Origin: Candidatus Sphingomonas excrementigallinarum
GTDB taxonomy: Bacteria > Pseudomonadota > Alphaproteobacteria > Sphingomonadales > Sphingomonadaceae
Length of the DNA stretch: 39,235 nucleotides
Assembly (NCBI GenBank): GCA_019112965.1
Contig: DXIH01000083.1
Coordinates: 1 to 39,235 of the forward strand
Reading direction: 5' to 3'
Below the pieces are notes generated by a model. It was not told the origin of the DNA and ran no database searches. It saw only the letters and a list, made by a program, of their open reading frames with translations. The translations under genes were made by a program, and so were the position numbers. Of the stretch, positions 25,236-34,800 are shown piece by piece; the stretch's first letter is position 1; the number at the start of each line of letters is the position of its first letter.

Positions 25236-25631
25236 TCAAACCTGAAAGAAGGGTGCCGCGATTTCGGGCGTGACACGCAGCAGACGGCCGGTGGCGCGGT
25301 CGATCAGTGCCCAGGTCGTCACCGCCTGCACCTTCACCCGGCCGTCCGCATCCAGAAAGCGGACATGCCGGTCGAAGCGCGCGCCCTTGGGCGGGTCGGG
25401 CACCCAGGTCTCCGCCGTCACCGTCTCGCCCGCCACGACATTGCCGCGATAGTCGATCTCGTGCCGCGTCACGACCCAGACATGGACCGCGGCATGTTCG
25501 GGGGGCACGACCGACTCCCAATGTGCGCCCGCGATCGCCTGAATCCACTGGACCCAGACGGCGTTGTTCACATGGCCGAGCTCGTCGATATGCTCGGGCT
25601 GGGCGGTGAAGCTCATGCTGAAACGGCTCAT
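25236..25631 (-). CDS. Acyl-CoA thioesterase (hot-dog fold, 4HBT type)
   Basis: A 131-residue single hot-dog domain protein. The active-site stretch HIDELGHVNNAVWVQWI has the Asp-to-His-Val-Asn-Asn pattern of 4-hydroxybenzoyl-CoA-thioesterase-type enzymes, followed by HEIDYRGNVVAGETVTAETWV. It should hydrolyse a short or aromatic acyl-CoA; the substrate is unknown. The start overlaps the dedA stop by 4 nt (ATGA). An apparent 353-residue frame across this locus includes dedA read out of frame and is rejected. Confidence 0.88.
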   Translation of the reverse strand: MSRFSMSFTAQPEHIDELGHVNNAVWVQWIQAIAGAHWESVVPPEHAAVHVWVVTRHEIDYRGNVVAGETVTAETWVPDPPKGARFDRHVRFLDADGRVKVQAVTTWALIDRATGRLLRVTPEIAAPFFQV

Positions 25632-26233
25632 GCCTGTTCGTCCGATTCCCTGTATCGCAACCACAAGGCGCGTGCGCCCCAGCCGATCGCGGCGGCGACC
25701 ATGACCAGCCCGGCCGCCATCAATATGTGCGGCAGTGTCGGGCGATAGCGCGCGGCGAGTTCGTGAAACGCCTCGCCGAACAGATAACCGATGCCGGTGA
25801 AGATCGCTGCCCAGCACACGGCGGACGCGGCATTGACCGCGACGAACAGCCGGGTCGACACATGGCTGGTGCCCAGTGCCACCGGGCTGATCGTGCGCAG
25901 GCCGTAGAGGAAGCGGAAGGCAAAGATGAAGCCGACCGGGTAACGCTCCATCAGCTTCGTGACGCGCGCATAAACCCGCCGCTTGCGCAGCTTGCCCACC
26001 CAGCGCCCGTCGCGCGCACGCCGGCCGATGGTGAAGAAGACCTGGTCCGCCAGGAACGACCCGATCGCGGCGGCGAGGAAGGCGGCGGGCCAGGCGACCA
26101 GCCCCTGATGCGACAGGATGCCCCCCGTCACGACCGCCGTCTCCCCCTCCAGCCCGGCGCCGAGTGCGATGGCCGCGACACCGTAGCGCGCGACGATCGC
26201 CTCTATGCTCAGGATTCGACTCCCATCTGCCAC
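25628..26233 (-). CDS. DedA family membrane protein
   Basis: A 201-residue polytopic membrane protein of the DedA/VTT (SNARE-associated) family; relatives flip or move polyprenyl phosphate and phospholipids and affect envelope integrity. The family signature E-x-x-x-x..PxPGE is represented by LGAGLEGETAVVTGG, and the F/Y-R-x-x-x-G-x-x-R stretch by FRFLYGLRTISPVALG, with several hydrophobic helices through to WLRYRES. Its 5' end overlaps the 3' end of the S9 peptidase gene (26209-26233), and its stop overlaps the thioesterase start, so the three form an operon. Confidence 0.88.
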   Translation of the reverse strand: MADGSRILSIEAIVARYGVAAIALGAGLEGETAVVTGGILSHQGLVAWPAAFLAAAIGSFLADQVFFTIGRRARDGRWVGKLRKRRVYARVTKLMERYPVGFIFAFRFLYGLRTISPVALGTSHVSTRLFVAVNAASAVCWAAIFTGIGYLFGEAFHELAARYRPTLPHILMAAGLVMVAAAIGWGARALWLRYRESDEQA

Positions 26234-28278
26234 AGGATGAAGGCGTGCTCCTCCGCGCCTTCGCGCAAGGACTCGAACCGGCCGGACTTGCCGCCATGCC
26301 CGGCGCCCATATTGGTCTTGAGCAGCAGCAGATTATCGTCGGTCTTGACGCTGCGCAGGCGGGCCGCCCATTTGGCGGGCTCCCAATAGGTGACGCGCGG
26401 ATCGTTCAGCCCACCGGAGATGAACATCGGCGGATAGGCCTGGGGCTTCACATTGTCATAGGGGCTATAGCTGCGGATCAGCTCGAACGCCGCCTTGTCC
26501 TCGATCGGGTTGCCCCATTCGGGCCACTCACCCGGCGTCAGCGGCAGCTCGGCATCCATCATCGTGTTGAGCACGTCGACGAACGGCACGTCGGCGATGA
26601 CCGCGCCCCACAGCTCCGGGTCCGAATTGACCACCGCGCCCATCAGCTCGCCCCCCGCCGAGCGGCCCGCAATCGCGATCTGGCCCTTGCTCGTCCAGCC
26701 GCCCTCGATCAGGCCCTTCGCCACATCGACGAAATCGTGGAAGGTGTTGGTGCGCTTTTCCAGCTTGCCGTCCAGATACCATTGCTGGCCCAGATCATCG
26801 CCGCCGCGGATATGCGCGATGGCATAGGCAAAACCGCGATCAAGCAGGCTCATGCGGCCCGTCGAGAAGCCCGGCGGAATGGCATAGCCGTAGGCGCCGT
26901 ACGCATAGAGGAACAGCTTGCCCGATCCGTCGCGCGGGAAATCTTTCGGATAGACGATCGACACCGGCACCAGCGTTCCGTCGCGGGCAGGAATCTTCAG
27001 CCGCTCGGTGCGGTACTTGTCGCCATCATAGCCCGACGGGATTTCCTGCACCTTGAGCACGGTCAGCCCGCCGGTCGCGACGTCATAGTCATAGACGGTG
27101 CCCGGCGTGACCATCGATTCGTAACCCAGGCGCAAGGTCGACACGTCATACTCGGGATTGTCGCCCAAACCCGCCGTATAGCTCGCCTCGGGAAAGTCGA
27201 TCCGCTGCGCTACGGTCGGCGTGTCGTAGCGGTGGATGGCGATGCGATCCAAACCGTCCTCACGCCCCTCGACGACGAAGAAGTCCTTATAGCACTCCAC
27301 CCCGGTCATGTAGAAATGCGGGTTCGGCGCGATCAGTTCGTGCCAGTCGCCAGGATTGTCGATCGAGGCGGTGCACAGCCGGAACTGCGGGTCGACATCG
27401 TTGGTGTGGATGAACAGCGTGCCGTCATGCTCGTCCACATCATATTCGCGGCCTTCCTGACGAGGCGCGACCAGGATCGGTTCGGCGAAGACATTGTCGG
27501 CAGGCAGCAGCCGCACCTCGCTGGTGACGTGATCGCCGGTCGCGATCACGATCCAGTTGCGCGCCGAGGTCTCGGCGATGGCGACGCGGTAACCCTCGTC
27601 ATCCTCGTGGAACAGCTCGACATCCTCGGCGACCGGCGTGCCCAGCCGGTGGAACCGCGCATTGTCGGTGCGCCACTGCACATTCGCCACGCCGTAGAGA
27701 AAGCCGCTATCGTCGGCGACCCAGACGATCTCGGACAACATGCCGGGGATGACGTCGGGCAGGTGCTCGCCGGTGGTCAGGTCCTTGACCCGCACCTCGA
27801 AGCGTTCGGAACCGTTGTCGTCGATCGCATAGGCCAGATAACGGCCATTGTTGCTGATCGAGAAGGCGCCCAGCCGGAAATATTCCTTGCCCTCGGCCAG
27901 CGCCGGTTCGTCGAGCAGCAGTTCGTCCGCGCCGCCCGTCACCGGCTTGCGCCACCATTTGCGATACTGGCCGCCCGTCTCGAACCCGGTCCAGTAGATC
28001 CAGTCGCCGTCCTTTTGCGGAACCGAGGACTCATCCTCCTTGATCCGCGCCTTCATTTCTTCGTACAGCTGGTCGATCAGCGGCTGGCGCGGGGCCATAA
28101 CCGCCTCGAAATAGGCATTCTCCGCCTCGACATAGGCGAGGACGTCCTTGTCCTCGACCTCAGGATAGGCGGGGTCCTTCAGCCAGGCATAGGGGTCGGT
28201 GATCGTGATCCCGTGCGCGGTGAAGCTGTGGGGACGGGTTTCGGCAATGGGCGGCGTCGGCGCGGCGGGTTCGGTCAT
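26209..28278 (-). CDS. S9 family oligopeptidase (oligopeptidase B-like)
   Basis: A 689-residue serine peptidase of the prolyl oligopeptidase/oligopeptidase B family. The N-terminal beta-propeller starts at DPYAWLKDP (about residue 28) and continues to about 420. The alpha/beta-hydrolase domain carries the nucleophile in GRSAGGE (about 530), the Asp in SGGLNDPRV and the His in GAGHGGKSGR, with YGAYGYAIPPGFS and AHIRGGDDLGQQW as oligopeptidase B-type markers. It has no signal peptide, so it should act on short basic peptides in the cytoplasm. Start 28278 (MTEPAAPTPPI) was chosen; a longer frame runs into repeat DNA. First gene of the operon with dedA and the thioesterase. Confidence 0.93.
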   Translation of the reverse strand: MTEPAAPTPPIAETRPHSFTAHGITITDPYAWLKDPAYPEVEDKDVLAYVEAENAYFEAVMAPRQPLIDQLYEEMKARIKEDESSVPQKDGDWIYWTGFETGGQYRKWWRKPVTGGADELLLDEPALAEGKEYFRLGAFSISNNGRYLAYAIDDNGSERFEVRVKDLTTGEHLPDVIPGMLSEIVWVADDSGFLYGVANVQWRTDNARFHRLGTPVAEDVELFHEDDEGYRVAIAETSARNWIVIATGDHVTSEVRLLPADNVFAEPILVAPRQEGREYDVDEHDGTLFIHTNDVDPQFRLCTASIDNPGDWHELIAPNPHFYMTGVECYKDFFVVEGREDGLDRIAIHRYDTPTVAQRIDFPEASYTAGLGDNPEYDVSTLRLGYESMVTPGTVYDYDVATGGLTVLKVQEIPSGYDGDKYRTERLKIPARDGTLVPVSIVYPKDFPRDGSGKLFLYAYGAYGYAIPPGFSTGRMSLLDRGFAYAIAHIRGGDDLGQQWYLDGKLEKRTNTFHDFVDVAKGLIEGGWTSKGQIAIAGRSAGGELMGAVVNSDPELWGAVIADVPFVDVLNTMMDAELPLTPGEWPEWGNPIEDKAAFELIRSYSPYDNVKPQAYPPMFISGGLNDPRVTYWEPAKWAARLRSVKTDDNLLLLKTNMGAGHGGKSGRFESLREGAEEHAFILWQMGVES

Positions 28279-28368
28279 CGCCCGGATGTAGCTAGGCTTG
28301 GGCCCCGCCGGAAGGGGTGGCCCATGGTTTCTCCCACGCCACCCTCCGTCCACCCTATTCCCCAACAG

Positions 28369-28453
28369 CCGTTCACGCTGAGCGAAGTCGAAGCGCACGT
28401 TCCGCGGTGGCCAACCGATTCCCTTGGCCTTCGACTTCGCTCAGGCTGAACGG
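28369..28453. repeat. Dispersed inverted repeat, family 2, copy 2
   Basis: Near-perfect inverted arms CCGTTCACGCTGAGCGAAGT (left) and its counterpart ACTTCGCTCAGGCTGAACGG (right), each followed inward by CGAAG/CTTCG, around about 35 nt of spacer. The arms match 2494-2574. It lies between the convergently placed promoter side of the S9 gene and the 3' end of the GH43-like gene, 19 nt from that stop. Confidence 0.85.
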
Positions 28454-28471
28454 GCGGTAGAATCTGGGACG

Positions 28472-29578
28472 TTACTTCGCCTTCCACCCGTCCGCCAGCG
28501 TCCAGCGATCCCGCCAGTGCAGGACGGGCGTCTCGCCCTCCCAGTCCACCGGCAACCAGACATAGCGCCCGTCGATCGCATTTTCGGGCCGCCAGCGATC
28601 GGCCATGAAGATGAAGCGCGGCTCGCCCCCCGGCCGTTCGGGCGGCAGCGGCAGGACGAAGGTGGATTGCGAGTGGAAGGTCGTCTTGCGGTCCTCCTCG
28701 CTGCCGCGCACCGGATTGCCCAGCGAACGCCACGGCCCCGTCACCTTGTCCGCGACATAGACCCGCCCCGGATTGGGTCGCCAGCCGGTCAGGCCGGAGG
28801 CGAACATGTAATAGCGCCCCTTGGCCTTGAAGAGCGCGGGTGCCTCGTTCCCGCCATCGGGCAGCGCGCGGACATAATAGCCGTCATGGCGGGTCCAGTC
28901 GGGGGCCAGCCGTGCGATCTGAAGCGTGTCATTCTCTTCCGACGCATAGACATGCCAGGCCGTATCGCCATCGACGAAGACCGTCATGTCGCGCGCCATC
29001 TGGCCACCGGCAAAGTCGCGGGCCAATGTCGTGCCGGGCGCCTTGTCCTCCGGCGTCGCATTGGCGGGCCAAATACCCGGATTGACCCTCCCTGCGCGCA
29101 GGAAGCGGAACGGCCCCTGCGGCCGGTCGGCGACCGCGACGCCCGCCTGCGCCGCGCCGTAGCCGCGCCCCTTCAGCTCCAGGTGGAACCACATCACGAA
29201 CTTTCGCGTGCGCGGGTTGTAGACGACCTTGGGCCGCTCCAGGATGCAGCCGCGCGTGATCGGGCTGGCCGGATCGTCGGATACGGGGAGCGCGATCCCC
29301 TCGTCGCGCCAGTGCACCAGATCGGTCGAGCTATAGGCATGGACGCCGACCAGCGCGCTATTGCCCCCCTCGCCCGCCGTCTTGTGCTCACCATGCCACC
29401 ACCAGCGCCCGCCATGGCGCAGCATCCCGCCGCCATGCGCGTTGATCGCGACGCCGCTGGTGTCGTTCCACACCTCGCCGGGGCGAAACGCATCGGGCTG
29501 TGCCGCCCGCGCCATGCCGCCGCCGACCAACGCCGCCGCGCCCGCCCCCACCAAGATGCTCCGCCGATCGATCGTCAT
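28472..29578 (-). CDS. GH43-like glycoside hydrolase, Tat-exported
   Basis: A 368-residue protein with a twin-arginine signal (TIDRRSILVGAG) followed by ARAAQ cleavage, then a five-bladed beta-propeller of the GH43 type. Landmarks include INAHGGGMLRHGGRWWWHGE (first catalytic-side strand), YSSTDLVHWRDEGIALPV, ERPKVVYNPRTRKFVMWFHL, ARDMTVFVDGDTAWHVYASE and EAPALFKAKGRYYMFASG; the E in EAPALFK and the D in ARDMTVF are the likely acid and pKa-modulating residues. Similar sequences are annotated as exo-galactanase or arabinosidase/xylosidase-like; the substrate here is not determinable. GGGAGGG precedes the ATG at good spacing. No other polysaccharide-utilisation genes are nearby. Confidence 0.82.
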   Translation of the reverse strand: MTIDRRSILVGAGAAALVGGGMARAAQPDAFRPGEVWNDTSGVAINAHGGGMLRHGGRWWWHGEHKTAGEGGNSALVGVHAYSSTDLVHWRDEGIALPVSDDPASPITRGCILERPKVVYNPRTRKFVMWFHLELKGRGYGAAQAGVAVADRPQGPFRFLRAGRVNPGIWPANATPEDKAPGTTLARDFAGGQMARDMTVFVDGDTAWHVYASEENDTLQIARLAPDWTRHDGYYVRALPDGGNEAPALFKAKGRYYMFASGLTGWRPNPGRVYVADKVTGPWRSLGNPVRGSEEDRKTTFHSQSTFVLPLPPERPGGEPRFIFMADRWRPENAIDGRYVWLPVDWEGETPVLHWRDRWTLADGWKAK

Positions 29579-29712
29579 GCAAAACCCTCCCACATGGCCC
29601 GCACAGGATCGTATATCGTCTGACAAATGGATCAAGCCCCCGGTGACAGGCTCGACGCTGTTCGAGCATAGGGCTAGACCGGCCGCGTTTCCCATTGCTG
29701 TCAGGCCGTACC

Positions 29713-31503
29713 ATGTCTCATTCCGCCCGCCTTTCCGCCCTCCGCACCCAGTTGGCCGCCCAGGGGCTCGACGGCTTCGTCGTGCCGCTGACCGACGAGC
29801 ACATGAGCGAATATGTCGGCGACTATGCGCAGCGGCTGGGCTGGCTGACCGGGTTCGGCGGCTCGGCGGGGTCGGCGGTGGTGCTGGCGGACAAGGCGGC
29901 GATCTTCACCGACGGGCGTTACACGCTGCAGGTGCGTGAGCAGGTGTCGGGGGAGGACTATGCCTATATCCCCGTGCCGCAGGACAGCGTGGCGGGCTGG
30001 CTGGGCCGCGAGACGGCGGCGGGGCAGCGGATCGGTTATGATCCGTGGCTGCACACCCGCCAGCAGGTCGCCGACATGACCGCCGCGCTTGCCGATCGCG
30101 AGGCCGAACTGGTCGCGGTCACGTCCAACCCGATCGACGCGGTGTGGACCGACCGCCCCGCGCCCTCGCCCGCCGTACTGACGGTGCAGGACGATGCGGT
30201 GGCGGGCGAGAGTTCCGCCGCCAAGCGCGCGCGGATCGGCGAATGGCTGGCCGAACAGCGCGCCGATGCGGTGGTGCTGTCGGCGCTCGACTCGATCGCC
30301 TGGGCGCTGAACGTGCGCGGCACCGATGTCGCGCATACGCCGGTCGCTTTGTCCTATGCCATCGTCCATGCGGACGGGGAGACCGACCTGTTCGTGTCCC
30401 CTCAGAAGATCACGCCCGAGGTGCGCGTGCATCTGGGCAATGCGGTGCGGCTGCACGACCGCGCGGCATTCGAGGGGTATCTGACCGGCTTTGCGGGCAA
30501 GCGCGTGGTCGCCGATCCCGAACGCGCGGTGGCGGCGATCGCGCAAGCGCTGGAGGCGGGCGGGGCCAAGGTGCTGGCGCTTCGCGATCCGGTGGTGCTG
30601 ACCAAGGCGATCAAGAACCCCGCCGAGGTCGCCGGGCACCGCGCCGCCTCGATCCGCGATGGTGCGGCGATGGTGCGCTTCCTACGCTGGGTGGAAGAGG
30701 AATGCCCCAAGGGCGGGCAGACCGAACTCTCCGCCGCCGCACGGTTGCTCGCGTGCCGTGAGGCGACGGGGTTGCTCAAGGACACCAGCTTCTCGACCAT
30801 CTCGGCGACCGGGGCGCATGGCGCGAGCCCGCATTACCACGTCACCGAGGAGTCGAATGCGACAATCGAATTGGGGCAGCTGTTCCTGATCGACTCCGGC
30901 GGGCAATATCAGGACGGCACCACCGACATCACCCGCGTCATGCCGATCGGCGAGCCCACCAACGAGATGCGCGACCGCTTCACCCGCGTATTGAAGGGGC
31001 ATATCGGGTTGGCAACTGCCGTCTTCCCGGACGGGACGCTGGGCGGGCATCTGGATTCGCTGGCGCGGCGACCGCTTTGGGAGGTCGGGCTGGACTATGC
31101 GCATGGCACCGGCCACGGCGTCGGCGCCTATCTGTCGGTGCATGAGGGGCCGCAGCGTATCGCCGCGCCCAACTATCCCGGCGGCGCGGCGATGGAGCCG
31201 CTGCGCGCGGGCATGATGTTGTCCAACGAGCCGGGTTATTACAAGGCGGGCGAGTACGGCATCCGCATCGAGAATCTGGTGCTGGTCGAACCGCGCACCA
31301 TCGCGGGGGCGGATCGCGACATGCTGGGCTTCGAGACGCTGACCCTGTGCCCGATCGAGCGGACGCTGATCGTGCCGGAGTTGCTGACGGCCGGGGAGCG
31401 GGACTGGCTCAACGCCTATCATGCGCGGGTGGCGGAGATTCTGGCGCCGGAGCTGGAGGGCGCGGATCGCGACTGGCTGCTGGAGAAGTGCGCGGCGATC
31501 TGA
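29713..31503 (+). CDS. Xaa-Pro aminopeptidase (aminopeptidase P family, M24B)
   Basis: A 596-residue three-domain aminopeptidase P that removes an N-terminal residue preceding proline. Two creatinase-like N-terminal domains are followed by the pita-bread M24 domain from about residue 310. The five metal ligands are present: Asp in LIDSGGQY, Asp in DGTTDITR, His in GTGHGVGAYL, Glu in SNEPGYY and Glu in IRIENLV. The long form resembles eukaryotic cytosolic XPNPEP1. ATG 29713 (MSHSARLSALR) was chosen; an ATG-like start at 29695 would add six residues. It is divergent from the GH43-like gene, and the 134 nt between them must carry both promoters. Repeat family 3 copy 2 begins one nt after the stop. 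Confidence 0.94.
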   Translation: MSHSARLSALRTQLAAQGLDGFVVPLTDEHMSEYVGDYAQRLGWLTGFGGSAGSAVVLADKAAIFTDGRYTLQVREQVSGEDYAYIPVPQDSVAGWLGRETAAGQRIGYDPWLHTRQQVADMTAALADREAELVAVTSNPIDAVWTDRPAPSPAVLTVQDDAVAGESSAAKRARIGEWLAEQRADAVVLSALDSIAWALNVRGTDVAHTPVALSYAIVHADGETDLFVSPQKITPEVRVHLGNAVRLHDRAAFEGYLTGFAGKRVVADPERAVAAIAQALEAGGAKVLALRDPVVLTKAIKNPAEVAGHRAASIRDGAAMVRFLRWVEEECPKGGQTELSAAARLLACREATGLLKDTSFSTISATGAHGASPHYHVTEESNATIELGQLFLIDSGGQYQDGTTDITRVMPIGEPTNEMRDRFTRVLKGHIGLATAVFPDGTLGGHLDSLARRPLWEVGLDYAHGTGHGVGAYLSVHEGPQRIAAPNYPGGAAMEPLRAGMMLSNEPGYYKAGEYGIRIENLVLVEPRTIAGADRDMLGFETLTLCPIERTLIVPELLTAGERDWLNAYHARVAEILAPELEGADRDWLLEKCAAI

Positions 31504-31504
31504 T

Positions 31505-31750
31505 GTTCACGCGAAGCCGCGAGGACGCGAAGAGAAAGAAGATTGTTCGCGCGGAGACACGGAGGCGCGGAGGTGTCTCGCCTGCTGCATCAGCGGCCCT
31601 CTTATCTCCGGCGTTGACGAATAGAGGGCGCTGCGCGCGGCAATCCCTCTCTGAGGCCTCTGCGCCTCTGCGCGAACCCATCTTCTTCTCCGCGCCTCCG
31701 CGTCTCCGCGCGAATCAAAGCTCTTCGCGTCATCGCGGCTTCGCGTGAAC
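31505..31750. repeat. Dispersed inverted repeat, family 3, copy 2 (nested palindromes)
   Basis: About 246 bp. Outer arms TTCACGCGAAGCCGCGAGGA (left) and its near-complement ending GCGGCTTCGCGTGAA (right), then AAGAG/CTCTT. Inner arms GTTCGCGCGGAGACACGGAG and CTCCGCGTCTCCGCGCGAAT, plus an additional CCTCTGCGCCTCTGCGCGAA. Parts match 2590-2723. It separates the aminopeptidase gene from the glutamate dehydrogenase terminator and has no convincing gene of its own. Confidence 0.8.
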
Positions 31751-31752
31751 AA

Positions 31753-31787
31753 AAACGCCGCGCGGGAGGGCCTCCCACGCGGCGTTT
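31753..31787 (-). terminator. Rho-independent terminator of the glutamate dehydrogenase gene
   Basis: On the minus strand AAACGCCGCGTGGGAGG pairs with CCTCCCGCGCGGCGTTT around a single-base loop region, with one G-T mismatch, and runs into five T (the AAAAA at 31751-31755 on plus). It lies 54 nt after the stop. Confidence 0.85.
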
Positions 31788-31816
31788 GGCGCAACTGCCG
31801 CGCCACAGGAACTGGA

Positions 31817-31834
31817 CCCCGGCCTTCGCCGGGG
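31817..31834. repeat. Short GC hairpin after the glutamate dehydrogenase stop
   Basis: CCCCGGC-CTTC-GCCGGGG, a 7-bp stem with a 4-nt loop, 7 nt beyond the stop codon. It may stabilise the mRNA 3' end; it could be a common short palindromic unit, though no second copy is seen here. Confidence 0.5.
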
Positions 31835-31840
31835 AACAGA

Positions 31841-34800
31841 TCAGCGCCCCAGCAGCACCCGCGCTTGCCCTGCGATCTGGGCCAGCATCGCGGCGTTGGG
31901 CTGGGCGGCCAGGCGGGCGCGGTCGATCACGGCCTTGAACTGGCCGACGCGCGCGGCGTTGCGTTCCAGCCAAACTTCGACCGCCGCTTCGGGGTCGGTC
32001 GCGCCTGCCCGGCCCAGGAAGTCGAGCCGCTGCTGCTGGAAATCGCGCGCGAGGCCCGCGATCAGCAAACGCTCCCACGGATCGCTCGGGCTGATCCGCG
32101 CCGCCTGACCCTGCGCCCAGTCGAGGCCTAGCGCCTGACCCAGACGGGTGAAGGCATGGGTCAGCCGCGTCTCGTCGAGCGACAGGCGCTGGCCCAGATC
32201 GGCCAGCCCCACCGCGCCGTCGAGTTCGGACACGCGCACCACCCGCGCCGCGAGATCGGCCGGAGCCCCGGCTTCCTCCAGCGCCGCCACGACGCGCGCA
32301 CTCTGCGCCTTGGCCTCGTCGCGCAGCAGCGCGGGCGTTTCCGCCGCCAACCGCGCGATGCCGGGCTGCAACCGCTCCAGCGCCGCGCCCGGCGAGGTGC
32401 CCGCAGGCATGGAGCGCAACAGGTCGGCGATCTGCGAGCGCGTGGCGCGCGCCACTTCGTCGAACAGCGCGATGCGCGCCGCCTCCGGCATCGCCGCCGT
32501 CTCGATCGCGGTCCACAGCGCAGGCAGGTCGAACAGCCGCTCGACCACGACGAACATCGCCGCGATGTCGGCCATCGCCGCGCCCTCTTCCTCCGCCAGT
32601 TCGAACGGATGGAGGATGCCCATCCGGTTGACGATCCGGTTGGCGAGCTTGGTCGCGACGATCTCACCGCGCAAGCGATGCTGGTCGATCGCCTCGCCGA
32701 ACCGCTCCTGCATCGCGGGCGGGAAGGCCGCGCGCAGATCGGGAAGCAGTTCATCGTCGAGCGCGAGCGGGCTGTTCTCGATCGCGTCCTGCAGCGTCAG
32801 CTTGGCCGTCGCCAGCAGCACGGCGAGTTCAGGCCGGGTCAGCGCGATGCCGTCCTGCCCGCGCCGCAGCAGCACGTCGTTGCTGCCCAGCCCCTCGACC
32901 ACGCGGTCGAGCCGCCCGGCGCTCTCGAAGATTTCGATGACGCGGACATAGCTGGGCATCGCGCCCGCGCCGTCCGCCTCGGCGATCGACAGGCCCAGCG
33001 TCTGGAGACGGTTATCCTCCAGCACGATATGCGCGACGTCATCGGTCATCGAGGCGAGCAGCGTGTTGCGATCGCCCTCCGCCAGACGACCTTCGATCAT
33101 CTCGCGGTTGAGCGCGATCTTGATGTTGACCTCGTTATCCGAGCAATCGACGCCCGCCGAATTGTCGATGAAGTCGGTGTTGATCCGCCCGCCCCGCTCG
33201 GCAAAGGCGATGCGCGCGGCCTGGGTCACGCCCAGGTTCGCCCCTTCGCCGATCGCGATCACGCGCAAATCCTCGGCATCGACGCGCAGGCGGTCGTTCG
33301 CGGGATCGCCGACCTGGACGTTATTCTCCGCCGCCGCCTTGATGTAGGTGCCGATACCACCGAACCAGAGCAGATCGGCCGGGGCCTTCAGGATCGCCGA
33401 GATCAGCGCGGTCGGTTCCAGCGAGGTGGCGGTGATGCCCAGCGCCTCGCGGATTTCGTCCGACAGCGGGATGGTCTTGGCAGACCGTGGGAAGACGCCG
33501 CCACCGGGCGAGATCAGGCTGGTGTCGTACTCCGCCCAGCTCGACCGTGGGAGCGCGAACATGCGCGCCCGCTCGTCCCAGCTGGTCGCGGGATCGGGAT
33601 TGGGGTCGAGGAAGATGTGGCGATGGTCGAACGCCGCGACCAGCTTGATCGCCTTGGACAAGAGCATCCCGTTGCCGAACACGTCGCCCGACATGTCGCC
33701 GCAGCCGACGACGCGGATGGGCTGAGCCTGTACGTCCACGCCGCGCTCGGCAAAGTGGCGCTGCACCGAGACCCAGGCGCCCTTGGCGGTGATGCCCATC
33801 GCCTTGTGATCGTAACCCTGGCTGCCCCCGGAGGCGAAGGCGTCGCCCAGCCAGAAGCCGCGCTCCAGCGCCAGCGCATTGGCGACGTCGGAGAAGGTCG
33901 CGGTGCCCTTGTCGGCGGCGACCACGAAATAGGGGTCCTCGCCGTCCAGCACGCGCACGCCGTCCGGGTGCACCACCGCACCCTCGACGATATTGTCGGT
34001 GATCGACAGCAGCGCGCGGATAAACACGCGGTAGCTTTCCTTGCCCTCGGCGGCCCAGCCGTCACGGTCGGTAACCGGCGAGGGCAGCTGCTTGGGATAG
34101 AAACCGCCCTTCGCGCCGGTGGGCACGATGACCGCGTTCTTCACCCGCTGCGCCTTCATCAGGCCCAGGATTTCGGTGCGGAAGTCGTCGCGGCGATCCG
34201 ACCAGCGCAGGCCGCCACGCGCGACGGGTCCGGCGCGCAGGTGGATGCCCTCGACGCGCGGGGAATAGACCCACACCTCGCGCCACGGCAGCGGCGCAGG
34301 CAGGCCCGGAATCTGGTGGCTGTCCAGCTTGAACGCCAGCGCCTCCCTGCCCGCCTCGGCAAAGGCGTTGGTGCGCAGCGTGGCGGCGATCATGTCGCGG
34401 AAGCTGCGCAGGATACGGTCGTCGTCGATCGCCGACACCGCATCCAGCCCAGCCGCGATGGCGGCATCGGCGGCGGCGAGATCGCCCTGCGCCTTGGGGT
34501 CATGCGCCGCCGTGAACCGCTCGATCAGCGCGGTCGCCAGCTTGGGCGCGCGGCGCAGCGCATCGACCACCGTGGTCAGGCCGTAAGGCAGCCCGGCCTG
34601 GCGCAGATAGCGGAACCAGGCGCGGAACAGCACCACCGCCTGCGGGCTGAGCCCGACATCGACGATCAGGCGGTTGAACGCGTCATTCTCCGCCGCGCCT
34701 TCCAGCACCGCCGCGATCGCGCCCTCCAGCACCGCCGCGCCCTTGGGCTCGGTGGTCGCCTCGGTCTCGACGATGAAGTCGTGGACGAAGGGATCGGCAT

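Noticed and set aside
25632..26297. An N-terminal extension of the thioesterase frame through dedA
   Set aside because: It reads dedA out of frame; the 4-nt overlap start at 25631 gives a complete hot-dog domain.
26164..28449. A 761-codon plus-strand frame opposite the S9 oligopeptidase gene
   Set aside because: It is a shadow of the minus-strand gene, whose catalytic triad motifs are intact; the frame has no recognisable domain.
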